NCBI GenBank assembly: GCA_052034445.1
Contig: JBPOIN010000047.1
Coordinates: 1-23,314, forward strand
Source of the DNA: Sterolibacterium sp052034445
GTDB taxonomy: Bacteria; Pseudomonadota; Gammaproteobacteria; Burkholderiales; Rhodocyclaceae
DNA: 23,314 nucleotides
Direction: 5' to 3'
Position 1 is the first letter of the stretch. Each line of letters begins with the position of its first letter. The notes beneath the pieces are model-generated. The model was not told where the DNA came from. It did no database searches and saw nothing but the letters and a program-made list of their open reading frames with translations. Positions 14,502 to 22,264 of the stretch are shown here, one piece after another. A program made the position numbers and the translations under genes.

Positions 14502-15518
14502 TCAGCTGACGGTATAGGGCAGGGGTTGCAGCACCAGGCGCGGACCGTTCGGCGCGCCGAGATGAATCTCGCCGGCCTCGGCGCAACCGCTCTGGATCAC
14601 GGCCAGCACCTCATGGCCGCCCTGCGGGGCTGGCGCGACATTGACGATCTGGCCGCAGGATTGCTCGGCGGTTTCGGGGGCAAACAGATCGGCGCCGGCC
14701 GCGGGCGCGCCGTTCTCGATGCGCGCGCGGTACATGCGCCGCTTGATCTTGCCGAGATATTGGGTGCGGGCGACGATTTCCTGCCCCGGATAGCAGCCTT
14801 TCTTGAAATTGACGCCGCCGATCAGCTCGAAATTGACCATTTGCGGCACAAACGCTTCCTGGGTGGCGGCTGTGATGTGGGGCATTCCGGCGATGATTTC
14901 GAGCCAGTGCCAGGCGTGCAAGCCGGCAGGATGCGCCTGGGTGGCCAGCTTTTGCCAGGTTTCGGTAGCGCTGGCGGTTGGCACGGCCAGTAGATAGCGG
15001 TACTCGCCAATCCGCACGACCTGGCCGCCGGCAAATTGCGCCGATTGCATGAGTCCGGGGACGCTCACGCCGAGTGTCTGCAACGCGGCTTCGGCTTGCG
15101 GTCCGGAGAGGCCGAGCAGAACCTGTTCGGCGCCGGCATCGCTGAGTTTGAGCTTGGAGCGCAAAACGTACATCGACAGCTTCTTGAGCAGGGCGGCATG
15201 GATGTCGGCTGCCACGGCGATCAGCAGATCTTCGCCCGCGCGCCAGATCAGCATGCTGGCCAGCATGCGTCCCTTGGGGGTGCATAGGGCGCTGCGCACG
15301 GCGGCGTTGGCGGCCAGCCCCTCGATGTCGCTGGTGACCAGTCGGTGCAGAAAATCTGCGGCCTCCGGCCCCGTGGCGCGAATCAGGCCGAGATCCTGCA
15401 ACGGCGCCAGCACTGTTCCGGCTTGCGCGGTGCGCAATTCTGCCGTCAGGTTGCCGAAGTCAGCGGCGTCAGCGCCAAGGCCCTGGCGGGCCAGAAAAGC
15501 ATTCCATTCCTGAATCAT
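14502..15518 (-). CDS. ygfZ: Folate-binding Fe-S cluster repair protein YgfZ (CAF17/GcvT-related)
   Basis: 338 residues from the ATG at 15518; the longer open frame upstream lacks family similarity and overlaps the mltG leader. The fold is that of GcvT-related folate-binding proteins: LIRATGPEAADFLHRLVTSDI (about 45-65), SALCTPKGRMLA (77-88), and the diagnostic KGCYPGQEIVAR (240-251) with the conserved Cys242. YgfZ uses folate to maintain certain Fe-S enzymes, such as MiaB, and to protect against oxidative damage. It is divergent from mltG across a 214-base region and is probably transcribed together with the NRDE gene downstream. Confidence 0.94.
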   Translation of the reverse strand: MIQEWNAFLARQGLGADAADFGNLTAELRTAQAGTVLAPLQDLGLIRATGPEAADFLHRLVTSDIEGLAANAAVRSALCTPKGRMLASMLIWRAGEDLLIAVAADIHAALLKKLSMYVLRSKLKLSDAGAEQVLLGLSGPQAEAALQTLGVSVPGLMQSAQFAGGQVVRIGEYRYLLAVPTASATETWQKLATQAHPAGLHAWHWLEIIAGMPHITAATQEAFVPQMVNFELIGGVNFKKGCYPGQEIVARTQYLGKIKRRMYRARIENGAPAAGADLFAPETAEQSCGQIVNVAPAPQGGHEVLAVIQSGCAEAGEIHLGAPNGPRLVLQPLPYTVS

Positions 15519-15645
15519 GATGAGTCCGGGGCCATTGAAATTGTCAGAAGCGTACAACGTTGGGGCAATGCGGCAAACATCAAGTCCCTCGATCCGGTCT
15601 GCGCCGAAAACCTTACCGATGCATGTGCTGAAGCATGGCGACGCA

Positions 15646-15674
15646 CTGGCTGCGCAGGCCGCTTGCGTTATCAT
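15646..15674 (+). promoter_or_regulatory. Candidate promoter of the mltG-tmk-holB-tatD operon
   Basis: TATCAT (15669-15674) matches the -10 consensus at 5 of 6 bases. With a 17-base spacer the -35 would be CTGGCT (15646-15651), only 3 of 6. It lies about 60 bases before the mltG start in the mltG-ygfZ divergent region. Confidence 0.35.
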
Positions 15675-15732
15675 AGCGGCCGAAAAAAACACTTCCCGAT
15701 TCACCACGCCCGTCTCCGGACTCCCTCTCTCC

Positions 15733-16728
15733 ATGCGATCTCTCATGCGGTTGGCGCTATTTTCTGGCTTGTCTGCGGGTGCTCTTGGCGTCTGGCTGGC
15801 TTGGTTTGCGCTGAGTCCGTTGCCGCTGCGCGGCAAGCCGCCACTGGATTTCAGTATCCCGCCCGGCTTGAGTACGCGCGCCGCCGCGCAACAGATGGCC
15901 GCTGCCGGAATTGACTTTGCACCCTGGCAATTTGCACTGCTCGCGCGTCTGCTCGGCAAGGAAAAGAACATCAAGGCCGGCAGCTACGAAATCGAAGCGG
16001 GAGTCAGCCCCTTGAATCTGCTCGAAAAGCTGACGCGCGGCGATGTCACCCAGGCGGAACTGGCGTTGATCGAGGGGAAATCCTTTCGCCAGTTGCGGGC
16101 GGCGCTGGATGCGCATCCGTTCGTTCGTCACGATTCGCGCGGCTTGTCGGATCAGGAATTGCTGCTCCGCATCGGCGCGCGGGAAAGCCACCCTGAGGGA
16201 CTCTTTTTTCCCGATACCTATCTATTCGGCAAGGGCGCCAGCGATGTCGACATTCTCAAGCGCGCCTACCGCGCCATGCAGATCCAGCTGGAACGCGAAT
16301 GGGCGCTGCGCGATGCCGGACTTTCCCTGTCCAGCCCCTATGAAGCGCTGATCCTGGCATCGATTGTCGAAAAGGAAACCGGCGCTGCCAGCGATCGCCC
16401 CCTCGTGGCTGCGGTGTTCACCAATCGCCTGCGCCTCGGCATGCTGTTGCAAACCGACCCCACCGTCATTTACGGCATGGGCGCCGGCTTTGACGGCGAT
16501 TTGCGCAAGCGCGATCTGCAGACCGATACGCCCTACAATACCTATCTGCGCAAGGGGCTGCCGCCGACACCGATTGCCATGCCTGGTCTGGCCGCCTTGC
16601 AGGCGGCGCTGCATCCGCCCAAAAACAATCTGCTGTATTTCGTTGCCCGCGGCGACGGCAGCAGCGTTTTTTCGCGCAATCTGGAAGAGCACAACCGAGC
16701 CGTGGCCAAATATCAAAAGGGGAGATGA
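15733..16728 (+). CDS. mltG: Endolytic murein transglycosylase MltG
   Basis: 331 residues from the ATG at 15733 (Met5 at 15745 is an alternative), which puts the single inner-membrane anchor (about 7-28) at the N-terminus. A LysM-like/YceG region follows (LDFSIPPGLSTRAAAQQM; KAGSYEIEAGVSP). The catalytic signature is LILASIVEKETG with Glu213 at the position of the E. coli catalytic Glu218. LQTDPTVIYGMG, PYNTYLRKGLPPTPIAMPG and NNLLYFVARGDGSSVFS complete the family pattern. MltG cuts nascent glycan strands in the periplasm and sets their length, so it is placed at the elongation machinery. First gene of an operon with tmk 4 bases downstream; this order is conserved in many proteobacteria. Confidence 0.96.
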   Translation: MRSLMRLALFSGLSAGALGVWLAWFALSPLPLRGKPPLDFSIPPGLSTRAAAQQMAAAGIDFAPWQFALLARLLGKEKNIKAGSYEIEAGVSPLNLLEKLTRGDVTQAELALIEGKSFRQLRAALDAHPFVRHDSRGLSDQELLLRIGARESHPEGLFFPDTYLFGKGASDVDILKRAYRAMQIQLEREWALRDAGLSLSSPYEALILASIVEKETGAASDRPLVAAVFTNRLRLGMLLQTDPTVIYGMGAGFDGDLRKRDLQTDTPYNTYLRKGLPPTPIAMPGLAALQAALHPPKNNLLYFVARGDGSSVFSRNLEEHNRAVAKYQKGR

Positions 16729-16732
16729 ATCC

Positions 16733-17344
16733 ATGCGCGGCAAGTTTATAACGCTGGAAGGCATTGATGGAGCAGGGAAAAGCACGCACCATGCGTGGCT
16801 CATCAACCTCCTTGAGCAACGCGGCAAAACGGTGGTGGCGACGCGCGAGCCGGGGGGTACGCCGCTCGGTGAAAAACTGCGCGAACTGTTGCTGCACGAG
16901 CCGATGCATCTCGAAACCGAAGCCTTGCTGATGTTCGCAGCGCGGCGCGAACATCTCGACAAGGTCATCCTGCCGGCGCTGCAGCGTGGCGACTGGGTGG
17001 TTTCCGATCGCTTCAGCGATGCCAGTTTTGCCTATCAGGGCGGCGGGCGTGGGCTGGGACGGGAAAAACTCGAAACCCTCGAAACCTGGGTTCAGGCGGG
17101 GTTGCAACCAGACCTGACACTATTGTTCGACGTTCCGGTCGAAGTGGCGCAAACACGGCTGGCCAAGGTCGGCCATGCGCTGGATCGTTTCGAGCTGGAA
17201 AAACAGGCTTTTTTTGAACGCGTACGCCAGACTTATCTGGATCGCGCCGCGCGCGATCCCCGCCGTTTCGTCGTCGTGGATGCCCGCCAGACGCCGCAAG
17301 ATATCGAGAATATTCTTGAAGAAATCATTGCAACACATTGTTAA
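16733..17344 (+). CDS. tmk: Thymidylate kinase
   Basis: 203 residues. It phosphorylates dTMP to dTDP with ATP, an essential step of dTTP synthesis. Walker A is GIDGAGKST (10-18); TREPGGTPLGEKLR (37-50) contacts dTMP; SDRFSDASFAYQGGGRG (91-107) is the DRY/H-type nucleotide-binding segment; LDRFE (150-154) ends the lid region. The ATG at 16733 has a ribosome site (ggggag, 16719-16724) inside the end of mltG. Its TAA shares one base with the holB ATG, so the two are tightly coupled. Confidence 0.97.
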   Translation: MRGKFITLEGIDGAGKSTHHAWLINLLEQRGKTVVATREPGGTPLGEKLRELLLHEPMHLETEALLMFAARREHLDKVILPALQRGDWVVSDRFSDASFAYQGGGRGLGREKLETLETWVQAGLQPDLTLLFDVPVEVAQTRLAKVGHALDRFELEKQAFFERVRQTYLDRAARDPRRFVVVDARQTPQDIENILEEIIATHC

Positions 17345-18447
17345 TGAAAATATTTGATTGGCAGGTTCCTCTCTGGAACCAACTTGCGTCAGATCCATCG
17401 GCATTGCCGCATGCGATGCTTCTGGCCGGCCCGGCCGGACTGGGCAAGCTGGCCTTCGCCCAAGCATTGGCGGCGCGTCTGCTGTGTGAAAGTCCCGAAT
17501 CGGCCAGTGACGGCATGGCGTGTGGGCGCTGCAGTTCGTGTACCTGGCTGGCGTCCGGAAATCATCCGGATTTTCGCTTGATACGTCCCGACGAAGACGA
17601 GGGAGCCGAAGCCGATGAGTCGGCCGCACCGGTCGCCGAAAGCGCGCCAGCCACAGCGACGGGTAAAGCCGCTGCAGCGAAAGCAACTGCAGCCAGCGGG
17701 CGTAAATCCAGCAAGGCCGCGATCCGCATTGCCCAGATTCGCGAGCTGGCCGATTTCGTTTTCGTTGGCAGCCATCGTCACGGCAAGCGTGTGGCTTTGA
17801 TCGAACCGGCCGAGGCGATGAACCCGGCGGCTGCCAATGCTCTTCTCAAAGTGCTTGAGGAACCACCCGCAGGTGTTTATTTTATATTGGTTTCTCATTC
17901 ATGGCGTCGCCTCTTGCCGACCATCCGCAGCCGTTGCCGGATGATTGCGTTCGGTCGCCCCGATCCGTTGCTGGCGGAACAATGGCTGGCCAGCGAGGGG
18001 GTCAAAGCGGCACGCGACATGCTGCTGCTGGCTGGTGGCGCTCCCTTGCTGGCGGCAGAATGGGCGCAGCAGGGCAATTTCGAGACGTATCAAAAGGCCA
18101 TCGAGGTTCTCGCCGATCAATCGGGCGATCCGGTGGCCATGGCTGCCAAATGGGCCGCCTTGCTCAAGAACGAGGATTCGTTTGCCATGCCACAACTCGT
18201 CGAGGCCACGCAGAAATGGATGTTTGACCTGATCCTGCTGAAATTCACCAACCAATTGCGTTATCACAATGCTTGGCGCGACAGGCTGCAAACCCTGGTC
18301 GCGGGCGCATCGGCCGCCGGATTGCTGGCTTGCTATGCCGATCTGCTGCGCATTCGCGCCGTCGCCAAACATCCGCTGAATGCGCAGTTGTTTCTTGAGG
18401 ACATGGCGGCGCGCTATCTGCGCACATTGCAGACCGCCCGTTCCTGA
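17344..18447 (+). CDS. holB: DNA polymerase III delta' subunit
   Basis: 367 residues from ATG 17344, overlapping the tmk stop by one base; a TTG two codons earlier is a less likely start. Delta' is the stator of the clamp loader. AAA+ features: degenerate P-loop GPAGLGKLA (29-37), zinc module C48...C60-x2-C63-x2-C66, NALLKVLEEPP (165-175) and the SRC motif (196-198). Delta' subunits normally do not hydrolyse ATP, in line with the Leu after the P-loop Lys. Odd point: residues about 84-126 between the zinc module and RIAQIREL are a low-complexity insert, first acidic, then Ala/Thr/Lys-rich, which I would not expect in the standard domain and which probably forms a flexible loop. No pilZ gene follows. 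Confidence 0.95.
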   Translation: MKIFDWQVPLWNQLASDPSALPHAMLLAGPAGLGKLAFAQALAARLLCESPESASDGMACGRCSSCTWLASGNHPDFRLIRPDEDEGAEADESAAPVAESAPATATGKAAAAKATAASGRKSSKAAIRIAQIRELADFVFVGSHRHGKRVALIEPAEAMNPAAANALLKVLEEPPAGVYFILVSHSWRRLLPTIRSRCRMIAFGRPDPLLAEQWLASEGVKAARDMLLLAGGAPLLAAEWAQQGNFETYQKAIEVLADQSGDPVAMAAKWAALLKNEDSFAMPQLVEATQKWMFDLILLKFTNQLRYHNAWRDRLQTLVAGASAAGLLACYADLLRIRAVAKHPLNAQLFLEDMAARYLRTLQTARS

Positions 18448-18460
18448 TTGACCGGAGACC

Positions 18461-19240
18461 ATGATGTTTGTCGATTCCCACTGCCATCTCGACATGCCTG
18501 ATTTCGCGGGGAGAATCGATCAGATTCTCGCCAGAATGCAGCAGCATGACGTCGGCCATGCGCTCTGCGTCGGTGTGACCATGCAGCGTTTTCCAAAGCT
18601 GTTACAGCTCGTGGAGAGCCATGCCAACCTGTTTGCTTCGGTCGGCGTGCATCCGGACACCCAGGACGAAGCCGAAGTCGATATGGCGACGCTGGTTGAG
18701 CTGGCCGGACATCCCAAAGTGGTGGCGATCGGCGAGACCGGGCTGGATTTCTATCGTCTGGAAGGCGATCTGACTTGGCAGCGGGAGCGGTTTCGCACAC
18801 ATATCCGCGCCGCCCGGCAGATCGGCAAGCCGCTGATCATCCATACGCGCGCGGCGGCCGAAGAAACCCTGCGGATCATGCGCGAGGAGTCGGCTGGCGA
18901 GGTTGGCGGGGTGATGCATTGCTTCACTGAATCCTGGGAAATTGCCCAGGCAGCCATCGACCTGGGCTTTTTCATTTCGTTTTCCGGCATTCTGACTTTC
19001 AAGAACGCCAAGGCCCTCAAGGAAGTCGCGCTGCAGGTGCCTCTGGATCGTCTGTTGATCGAGACCGATGCGCCGTATCTGGCGCCCACCCCGCATCGCG
19101 GCCAGCTGAACGAGCCGGCGTATGTCGTGCATGTGGCGGAAGAAATCGCCCGTTTGCGCGATCTGCCGCTGGACACCGTGGCCGAATTGACCACCCGGAA
19201 CTTTTTCCGGCTATTCAAACAGGCAGGCGTTGCACAATGA
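18461..19240 (+). CDS. tatD: TatD family metal-dependent DNase
   Basis: 259 residues (258 if the second ATG at 18464 is used; that one has the better spacing, 6 bases, to the ggag at 18454-18457). The metal-binding set of the family is complete: DSHCHLD (His7, His9), GETGLDFYR (Glu92), LIIHTR (His128), GVMHCFT (His153) and IETDAPYLAP (Asp203). TatD proteins are 3'-5' exonucleases acting on DNA and are linked to repair of oxidative damage. The gene starts 13 bases after holB, and its stop overlaps the ankyrin gene start by 4 bases. Confidence 0.95.
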   Translation: MMFVDSHCHLDMPDFAGRIDQILARMQQHDVGHALCVGVTMQRFPKLLQLVESHANLFASVGVHPDTQDEAEVDMATLVELAGHPKVVAIGETGLDFYRLEGDLTWQRERFRTHIRAARQIGKPLIIHTRAAAEETLRIMREESAGEVGGVMHCFTESWEIAQAAIDLGFFISFSGILTFKNAKALKEVALQVPLDRLLIETDAPYLAPTPHRGQLNEPAYVVHVAEEIARLRDLPLDTVAELTTRNFFRLFKQAGVAQ

Positions 19241-19917
19241 AGCTCAAACTCATCCTGTCGAGTGTGCTGGCCTGCTGGCTGATGCTGGCCGGTGGAAGTA
19301 GTGACAGTGGCAATGGCCGCTGGTTTGCTCCTGCACCGGTGATCGCCGGCGTCTACGATGACATGCTAAATGCCGTGAATCAGGGCGATGCAGCCCTGGT
19401 ATCCGAACTGCTGCAGCGTGGCATGGATGTCAATACTTCGGATCAGAAAGGCAATACGCTACTGATGCTGGCGGCGCGCAAAGGGGATCTGAAAATCCTC
19501 GAAGATTTGTTAAGAAGCAAGGCCAATGTATTGAAAAGAAACAAGTATGGCGATACGGCAATCTTGCTGGCGGCGCTTAACGGCCATCTGGACGCGGTGA
19601 TTGCACTGGTCGCGGCCGGCGCCGAACTCAACCCGCAGGGCTGGACGCCGCTGATTTATGCGGCCTTCAACGGGCATGCGGAAATCGTGAAATTCCTGCT
19701 GCAGAAGGAGGCCGCTATCGATGCACAGTCGGGCAACGGCACGACGGCGCTCATGGCCGCAAGTCGCAACGGCCATCTCGAGGTGGTGAAAGTCCTGCTG
19801 GCGCAAAAGGCCGCTGTGCAGTTGGCCAACCATGAAAAACTCACGGCGCTCGGTCTGGCGCGCGCCAACCAGCAGCAGGACATCGTGGATCTGTTGCTGC
19901 AGGCCGGGGCGCAGTAG
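19237..19917 (+). CDS. Exported ankyrin-repeat protein
   Basis: 226 residues. A hydrophobic N-terminus (about 5-19) reads as a Sec signal peptide; the only nearby Cys (13) is not in a lipobox, so it is probably a soluble periplasmic protein. Residues about 39-224 form about five ankyrin repeats with the usual G-TLLMLAARKGD, GDTAILLAALNGH, GWTPLIYAAFNGH, GTTALMAASRNGH and KLTALGLARANQQ helix starts. Ankyrin repeats bind partner proteins; no catalytic domain is present, so the partner is unknown. Last gene of the mltG operon, coupled to tatD by an ATGA overlap, and followed after 65 bases by a strong terminator. Confidence 0.9.
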   Translation: MKLKLILSSVLACWLMLAGGSSDSGNGRWFAPAPVIAGVYDDMLNAVNQGDAALVSELLQRGMDVNTSDQKGNTLLMLAARKGDLKILEDLLRSKANVLKRNKYGDTAILLAALNGHLDAVIALVAAGAELNPQGWTPLIYAAFNGHAEIVKFLLQKEAAIDAQSGNGTTALMAASRNGHLEVVKVLLAQKAAVQLANHEKLTALGLARANQQQDIVDLLLQAGAQ

Positions 19918-19982
19918 CCAGCGGGGAGCAAGCGCAAGGCCGCGCGCGATGCCAGTCTGGCGCGGGTGGCGACCGGACATAA

Positions 19983-20017
19983 AAAAACGCCGCCAGTTTC
20001 TGCCTGGCGGCGTTTTT
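19983..20017. terminator. Strong bidirectional Rho-independent terminator
   Basis: A perfect 14-bp stem is formed by A5-CGCCGCCAG (19983-19996) and CTGGCGGCG-T5 (20004-20017) around a 7-base loop (tttctgc). The GC-rich core of 9 bp is flanked by A on the left and T on the right, so it works in both directions: it ends the mltG-ankyrin operon on the plus strand and the prolyl isomerase gene on the minus strand, 18 bases past that gene's stop. Confidence 0.93.
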
Positions 20018-20035
20018 CATGCGATCGGCGGGAAA

Positions 20036-20845
20036 TCAGTCGACCTTGGCTTTGGCGCGCAATTCGCCGATGTGCTTCTCGACAAGTTGCTGCTGCAGAC
20101 GTTGGGTCAGTTGCGGCTTGGCTTCTTCCAGCGCCGGCAATTTCAGGTCGCGCGTATCGTCGAGCAGGATAACGTGGTAGCCGAAGTCGCTCTTGACGGG
20201 CTTCTCGGTGTACTTGCCTTTTTCCAGCTTACTCATGGCGTCGGAGAACGGCTTGACGTAATTTGACGGCGCAGCCCAGCCCAGATCACCGCCACGCTCT
20301 CGGGAGCCGGGGTCTTTGGACTGTTTGGCGAGATCTTCGAACTTTTCACCTTTTTTCAGCTTGGCAATGATTTCCGTCGCATCGGCTTCTTTTTCGACGA
20401 GGATGTGGCGCGCCTTGTATTCCTTGTCGCCGAGCTGAAGCTTGATCGTGTCGTACTCTTTCTTCAGGATCTCTTCGGAAATCGGATGGCTGCGCACGAA
20501 ATCGCCCATGTAGGCGTTGATCAACACGTTCTGGCTGGCCATGTCCATCTGGAATTTGACTTCGGGTTTCTTGTCAAAGCCCTTCTTTTGGGATTCCTGG
20601 GCAAGAATCTCGCGACGAACCAGCTCTTCGCGCACCATCTTGCGCAACTCCTCGGAATCGGGCTGACCTTGGGCAACCTGCGCGGCGACCAAGGCTTCGG
20701 CGCGCGCCTTGGAAATCGCCTTGCCGTTAACCGTTGCGATGGCCGCCTCAGCGGCGGCGGGTTTTTCCTTGGCGGCCATGACCGGCGCCACGCTCAGAAC
20801 GGTTGCCAGAGCGATGATGGAGGATTGGTACATCAAGCGGTTCAT
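20036..20845 (-). CDS. Periplasmic parvulin-type peptidyl-prolyl cis-trans isomerase
   Basis: 269 residues from the ATG at 20845, chosen because AAGGA sits at ideal spacing just upstream and a signal peptide (about 1-24, ending PVMA) follows directly. An N-terminal SurA-like helical chaperone region (about 35-135) is followed by the rotamase domain (about 140-230): YKARHILVEKE, FEDLAKQSKDPGSRERGGDLGW, PFSDAMSKLEKGKYTEKPVKSDFGYHVILL. The C-terminal helix is rich in Gln, Lys and Leu. The family assists folding of secreted and outer-membrane proteins. Its closest relatives are often annotated as PpiC/PrsA/peptidylprolyl isomerase. Monocistronic by position: upstream exonuclease gene 251 bases away, terminator just downstream. 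Confidence 0.94.
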   Translation of the reverse strand: MNRLMYQSSIIALATVLSVAPVMAAKEKPAAAEAAIATVNGKAISKARAEALVAAQVAQGQPDSEELRKMVREELVRREILAQESQKKGFDKKPEVKFQMDMASQNVLINAYMGDFVRSHPISEEILKKEYDTIKLQLGDKEYKARHILVEKEADATEIIAKLKKGEKFEDLAKQSKDPGSRERGGDLGWAAPSNYVKPFSDAMSKLEKGKYTEKPVKSDFGYHVILLDDTRDLKLPALEEAKPQLTQRLQQQLVEKHIGELRAKAKVD

Positions 20846-21096
20846 TTTTTTTCCTTGCGAGATCATCAGTCAATATGTTGAGAAATAAACGAAAAGCATC
20901 CAGTGTCGAGCGGGGCAGGTCAAGCGCATGCAGATGTCGCGCCCAGCCAGCTGCCATTGCTCGAATATTATAGGGGGGGAATCGAAAATTATTATAGGGC
21001 AAGGAGATAATTCGAAAAAAATTGTCGGCATCGGCAGGTCGGCGAATGCTATCGCCTACGCTCTCCTGCGGCGGATCGGCTGGCAACGCCAGCCGA
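20846..21096. other. A/T-rich leader of the prolyl isomerase gene with repeated -10-like hexamers
   Basis: The stretch contains a 9-base direct repeat, attataggg, at 20967-20975 and 20991-20999. Read on the minus strand, each copy holds a perfect TATAAT. A C7 run (minus strand) sits directly before the TATAAT nearest the gene. No good -35 lies 16-18 bases upstream of either. No ORF with a plausible start is seen. Confidence 0.5.
20895..20923 (-). promoter_or_regulatory. Weak candidate promoter of the prolyl isomerase gene
   Basis: On the minus strand TTGACC (20923-20918, 5 of 6 to the -35) is followed after 17 bases by GATGCT (20900-20895, 3 of 6 to the -10). The start point would be about 45 bases before the ATG at 20845. 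The TATAAT copies further upstream are competing candidates. Confidence 0.3.
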
Positions 21097-21098
21097 TC
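21074..21098. other. Perfect 11-bp hairpin overlapping the exonuclease stop codon
   Basis: GATCGGCTGGC (21074-21084) and its exact complement (21088-21098) flank a 3-base loop. The stop codon of the exonuclease gene (21099-21097 on the minus strand) touches the arm. No T run follows in either direction, so it is not a standard Rho-independent terminator; it may stabilise the mRNA 3' end or slow transcription. Confidence 0.6.
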
Positions 21099-21693
21099 AT
21101 GGATTCCGCCCTGTCCGACCGTCTTCCTGCCGCCAGGCGCGATACACGCGCAAGGCGGCCTGGGCGTCATTGGCGGCATACAGCAGCTGGGCTTCGCTCA
21201 GGCGCGGACTGGCCCAGTTGGTCGTCGAGATCTTTTTCGATTTCACCAGGCGCTGGCCAAAAAATCGCGCGACGGCGGTTTTGGCGCCCACGTCGGCGCG
21301 TTTTTCGGTGCGCAGGGCGACGGCCAGATCGAGGACGTGAAGGGGCGTGATGCCAAGTTTGGCGTGCAGCCGGCGCACATCGTCGCGCAGGCCAAAGCCG
21401 ACCTTGAGCAGCTGCGGTGCTTCGAGGATGGCGCGTAGGGCGTCGAGCGCCGGGTTATCGGTAATGGGGAACAGATACGCCTTGTCATCGGTCGCTAGCT
21501 GGATCAGATGCGGGCCGGTCGATACCTCGCCCTTGACGAAAGTGGGTTTGGATTCGGTATCGAAGCCGATGGCGTCGGCCGCCAGCAGGGCTGCCAGCGC
21601 GTGCTCGGCCTGCGCCGGCGCAGCGACGAAACACACATCGGCGAGGGAAATGCCTGCGTACAGTGGCAGGCTGGCAAGATCGACTGGGGTCAC
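21097..21693 (-). CDS. 3'-5' exonuclease domain protein (RNase D / DEDDy type)
   Basis: 198 residues. The DEDD residues are visible: IGFDTES (Asp45, Glu47), VGFGLRDDVRRLH (Asp104 or Asp105) and the DEDDy-type YAANDAQAALR (Tyr172, Asp176). The protein consists of the exonuclease domain alone, without the HRDC domains of RNase D, so it is an RNase D-like exonuclease acting on RNA or DNA rather than RNase D itself. The start is GTG at 21693; the frame upstream is closed by a stop at 18 codons and offers no ATG. No obvious Shine-Dalgarno is present. Divergent from the glutaredoxin-like gene. Confidence 0.9.
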   Translation of the reverse strand: MTPVDLASLPLYAGISLADVCFVAAPAQAEHALAALLAADAIGFDTESKPTFVKGEVSTGPHLIQLATDDKAYLFPITDNPALDALRAILEAPQLLKVGFGLRDDVRRLHAKLGITPLHVLDLAVALRTEKRADVGAKTAVARFFGQRLVKSKKISTTNWASPRLSEAQLLYAANDAQAALRVYRAWRQEDGRTGRNP

Positions 21694-21871
21694 GGCGTTG
21701 CGGTCAGGCCGCAGGGGGCGGGTTGGCGGAATCCGGCGAGTATCTCAGGAGCCGCTGCGCACGGTCAATGAAATGCCGGTGGGCGACTGATTTATACTGG
21801 CGGTTTTTCCGGCTGGCCCGCTCTTTGTGGCGGGCGCGGCCATTTGAATCCTGCTTTCCAGCACGAAAATC

Positions 21872-22264
21872 ATGAAAACTGTCATCCGAAGCTTTTTCAA
21901 ACTCCTGCGCATCGTCCTTGGTCCGTTCATGCTGCTGTGGGAGATCATGAGCCGGCCGCCGCGCCGCGAACGTCCGCCGGCCGCGCAGGCCCGGGTGGAT
22001 CAGGAATGCCGCGATCTCGTGCTGTACCAATATCGCACCTGCCCGTTCTGCATCAAGGTGCGCAAGGAAATGTACCGTCTGGCGCTTAACATCGAGTGCC
22101 GCGATGCGCAGCGCGAAGGCGCGGATCGTCAGGCGCTGCTCGCCGGTGGCGGGCAGCTCAAGGTGCCCTGTCTCAAGGTCACCGACGCCACGGGCAGCAG
22201 CCGCTGGATTTACGAATCCAGCGTCATCATGGCCTATCTGCGCGAGCGCTTTGCCGATGCCTGA
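21872..22264 (+). CDS. Membrane-anchored glutaredoxin-like protein
   Basis: 130 residues. A hydrophobic segment (about 8-26) with flanking Lys/Arg forms an N-terminal membrane anchor, followed by a short basic linker and a thioredoxin-fold domain. The active site is YRTCPFC (Cys57, Cys60), the CPxC form typical of glutaredoxins; KVPC (97-100) contains the cis-proline, here followed directly by a further Cys, and YESSVIMAYL resembles the 'DS..I..YL' helix of glutaredoxin and GST-N domains. It probably reduces disulfides or glutathione adducts, but the side of the membrane is uncertain: the positive residues lie on both flanks. A TATACT at 21793-21798 could be a -10 element. Its end overlaps the MEKHLA gene by 8 bases. 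Confidence 0.88.
   Translation: MKTVIRSFFKLLRIVLGPFMLLWEIMSRPPRRERPPAAQARVDQECRDLVLYQYRTCPFCIKVRKEMYRLALNIECRDAQREGADRQALLAGGGQLKVPCLKVTDATGSSRWIYESSVIMAYLRERFADA

Noticed and set aside
15519..15974. N-terminal extension of ygfZ to give a 490-residue protein
   Set aside because: The extra residues have no family similarity and run antisense through the mltG leader and start; the ATG at 15518 gives the normal length.
19249..19308. Lipoprotein signal on the ankyrin protein
   Set aside because: The hydrophobic segment ends LMLAGGSS; there is no Cys at the lipobox position, so an ordinary signal peptide is more likely.
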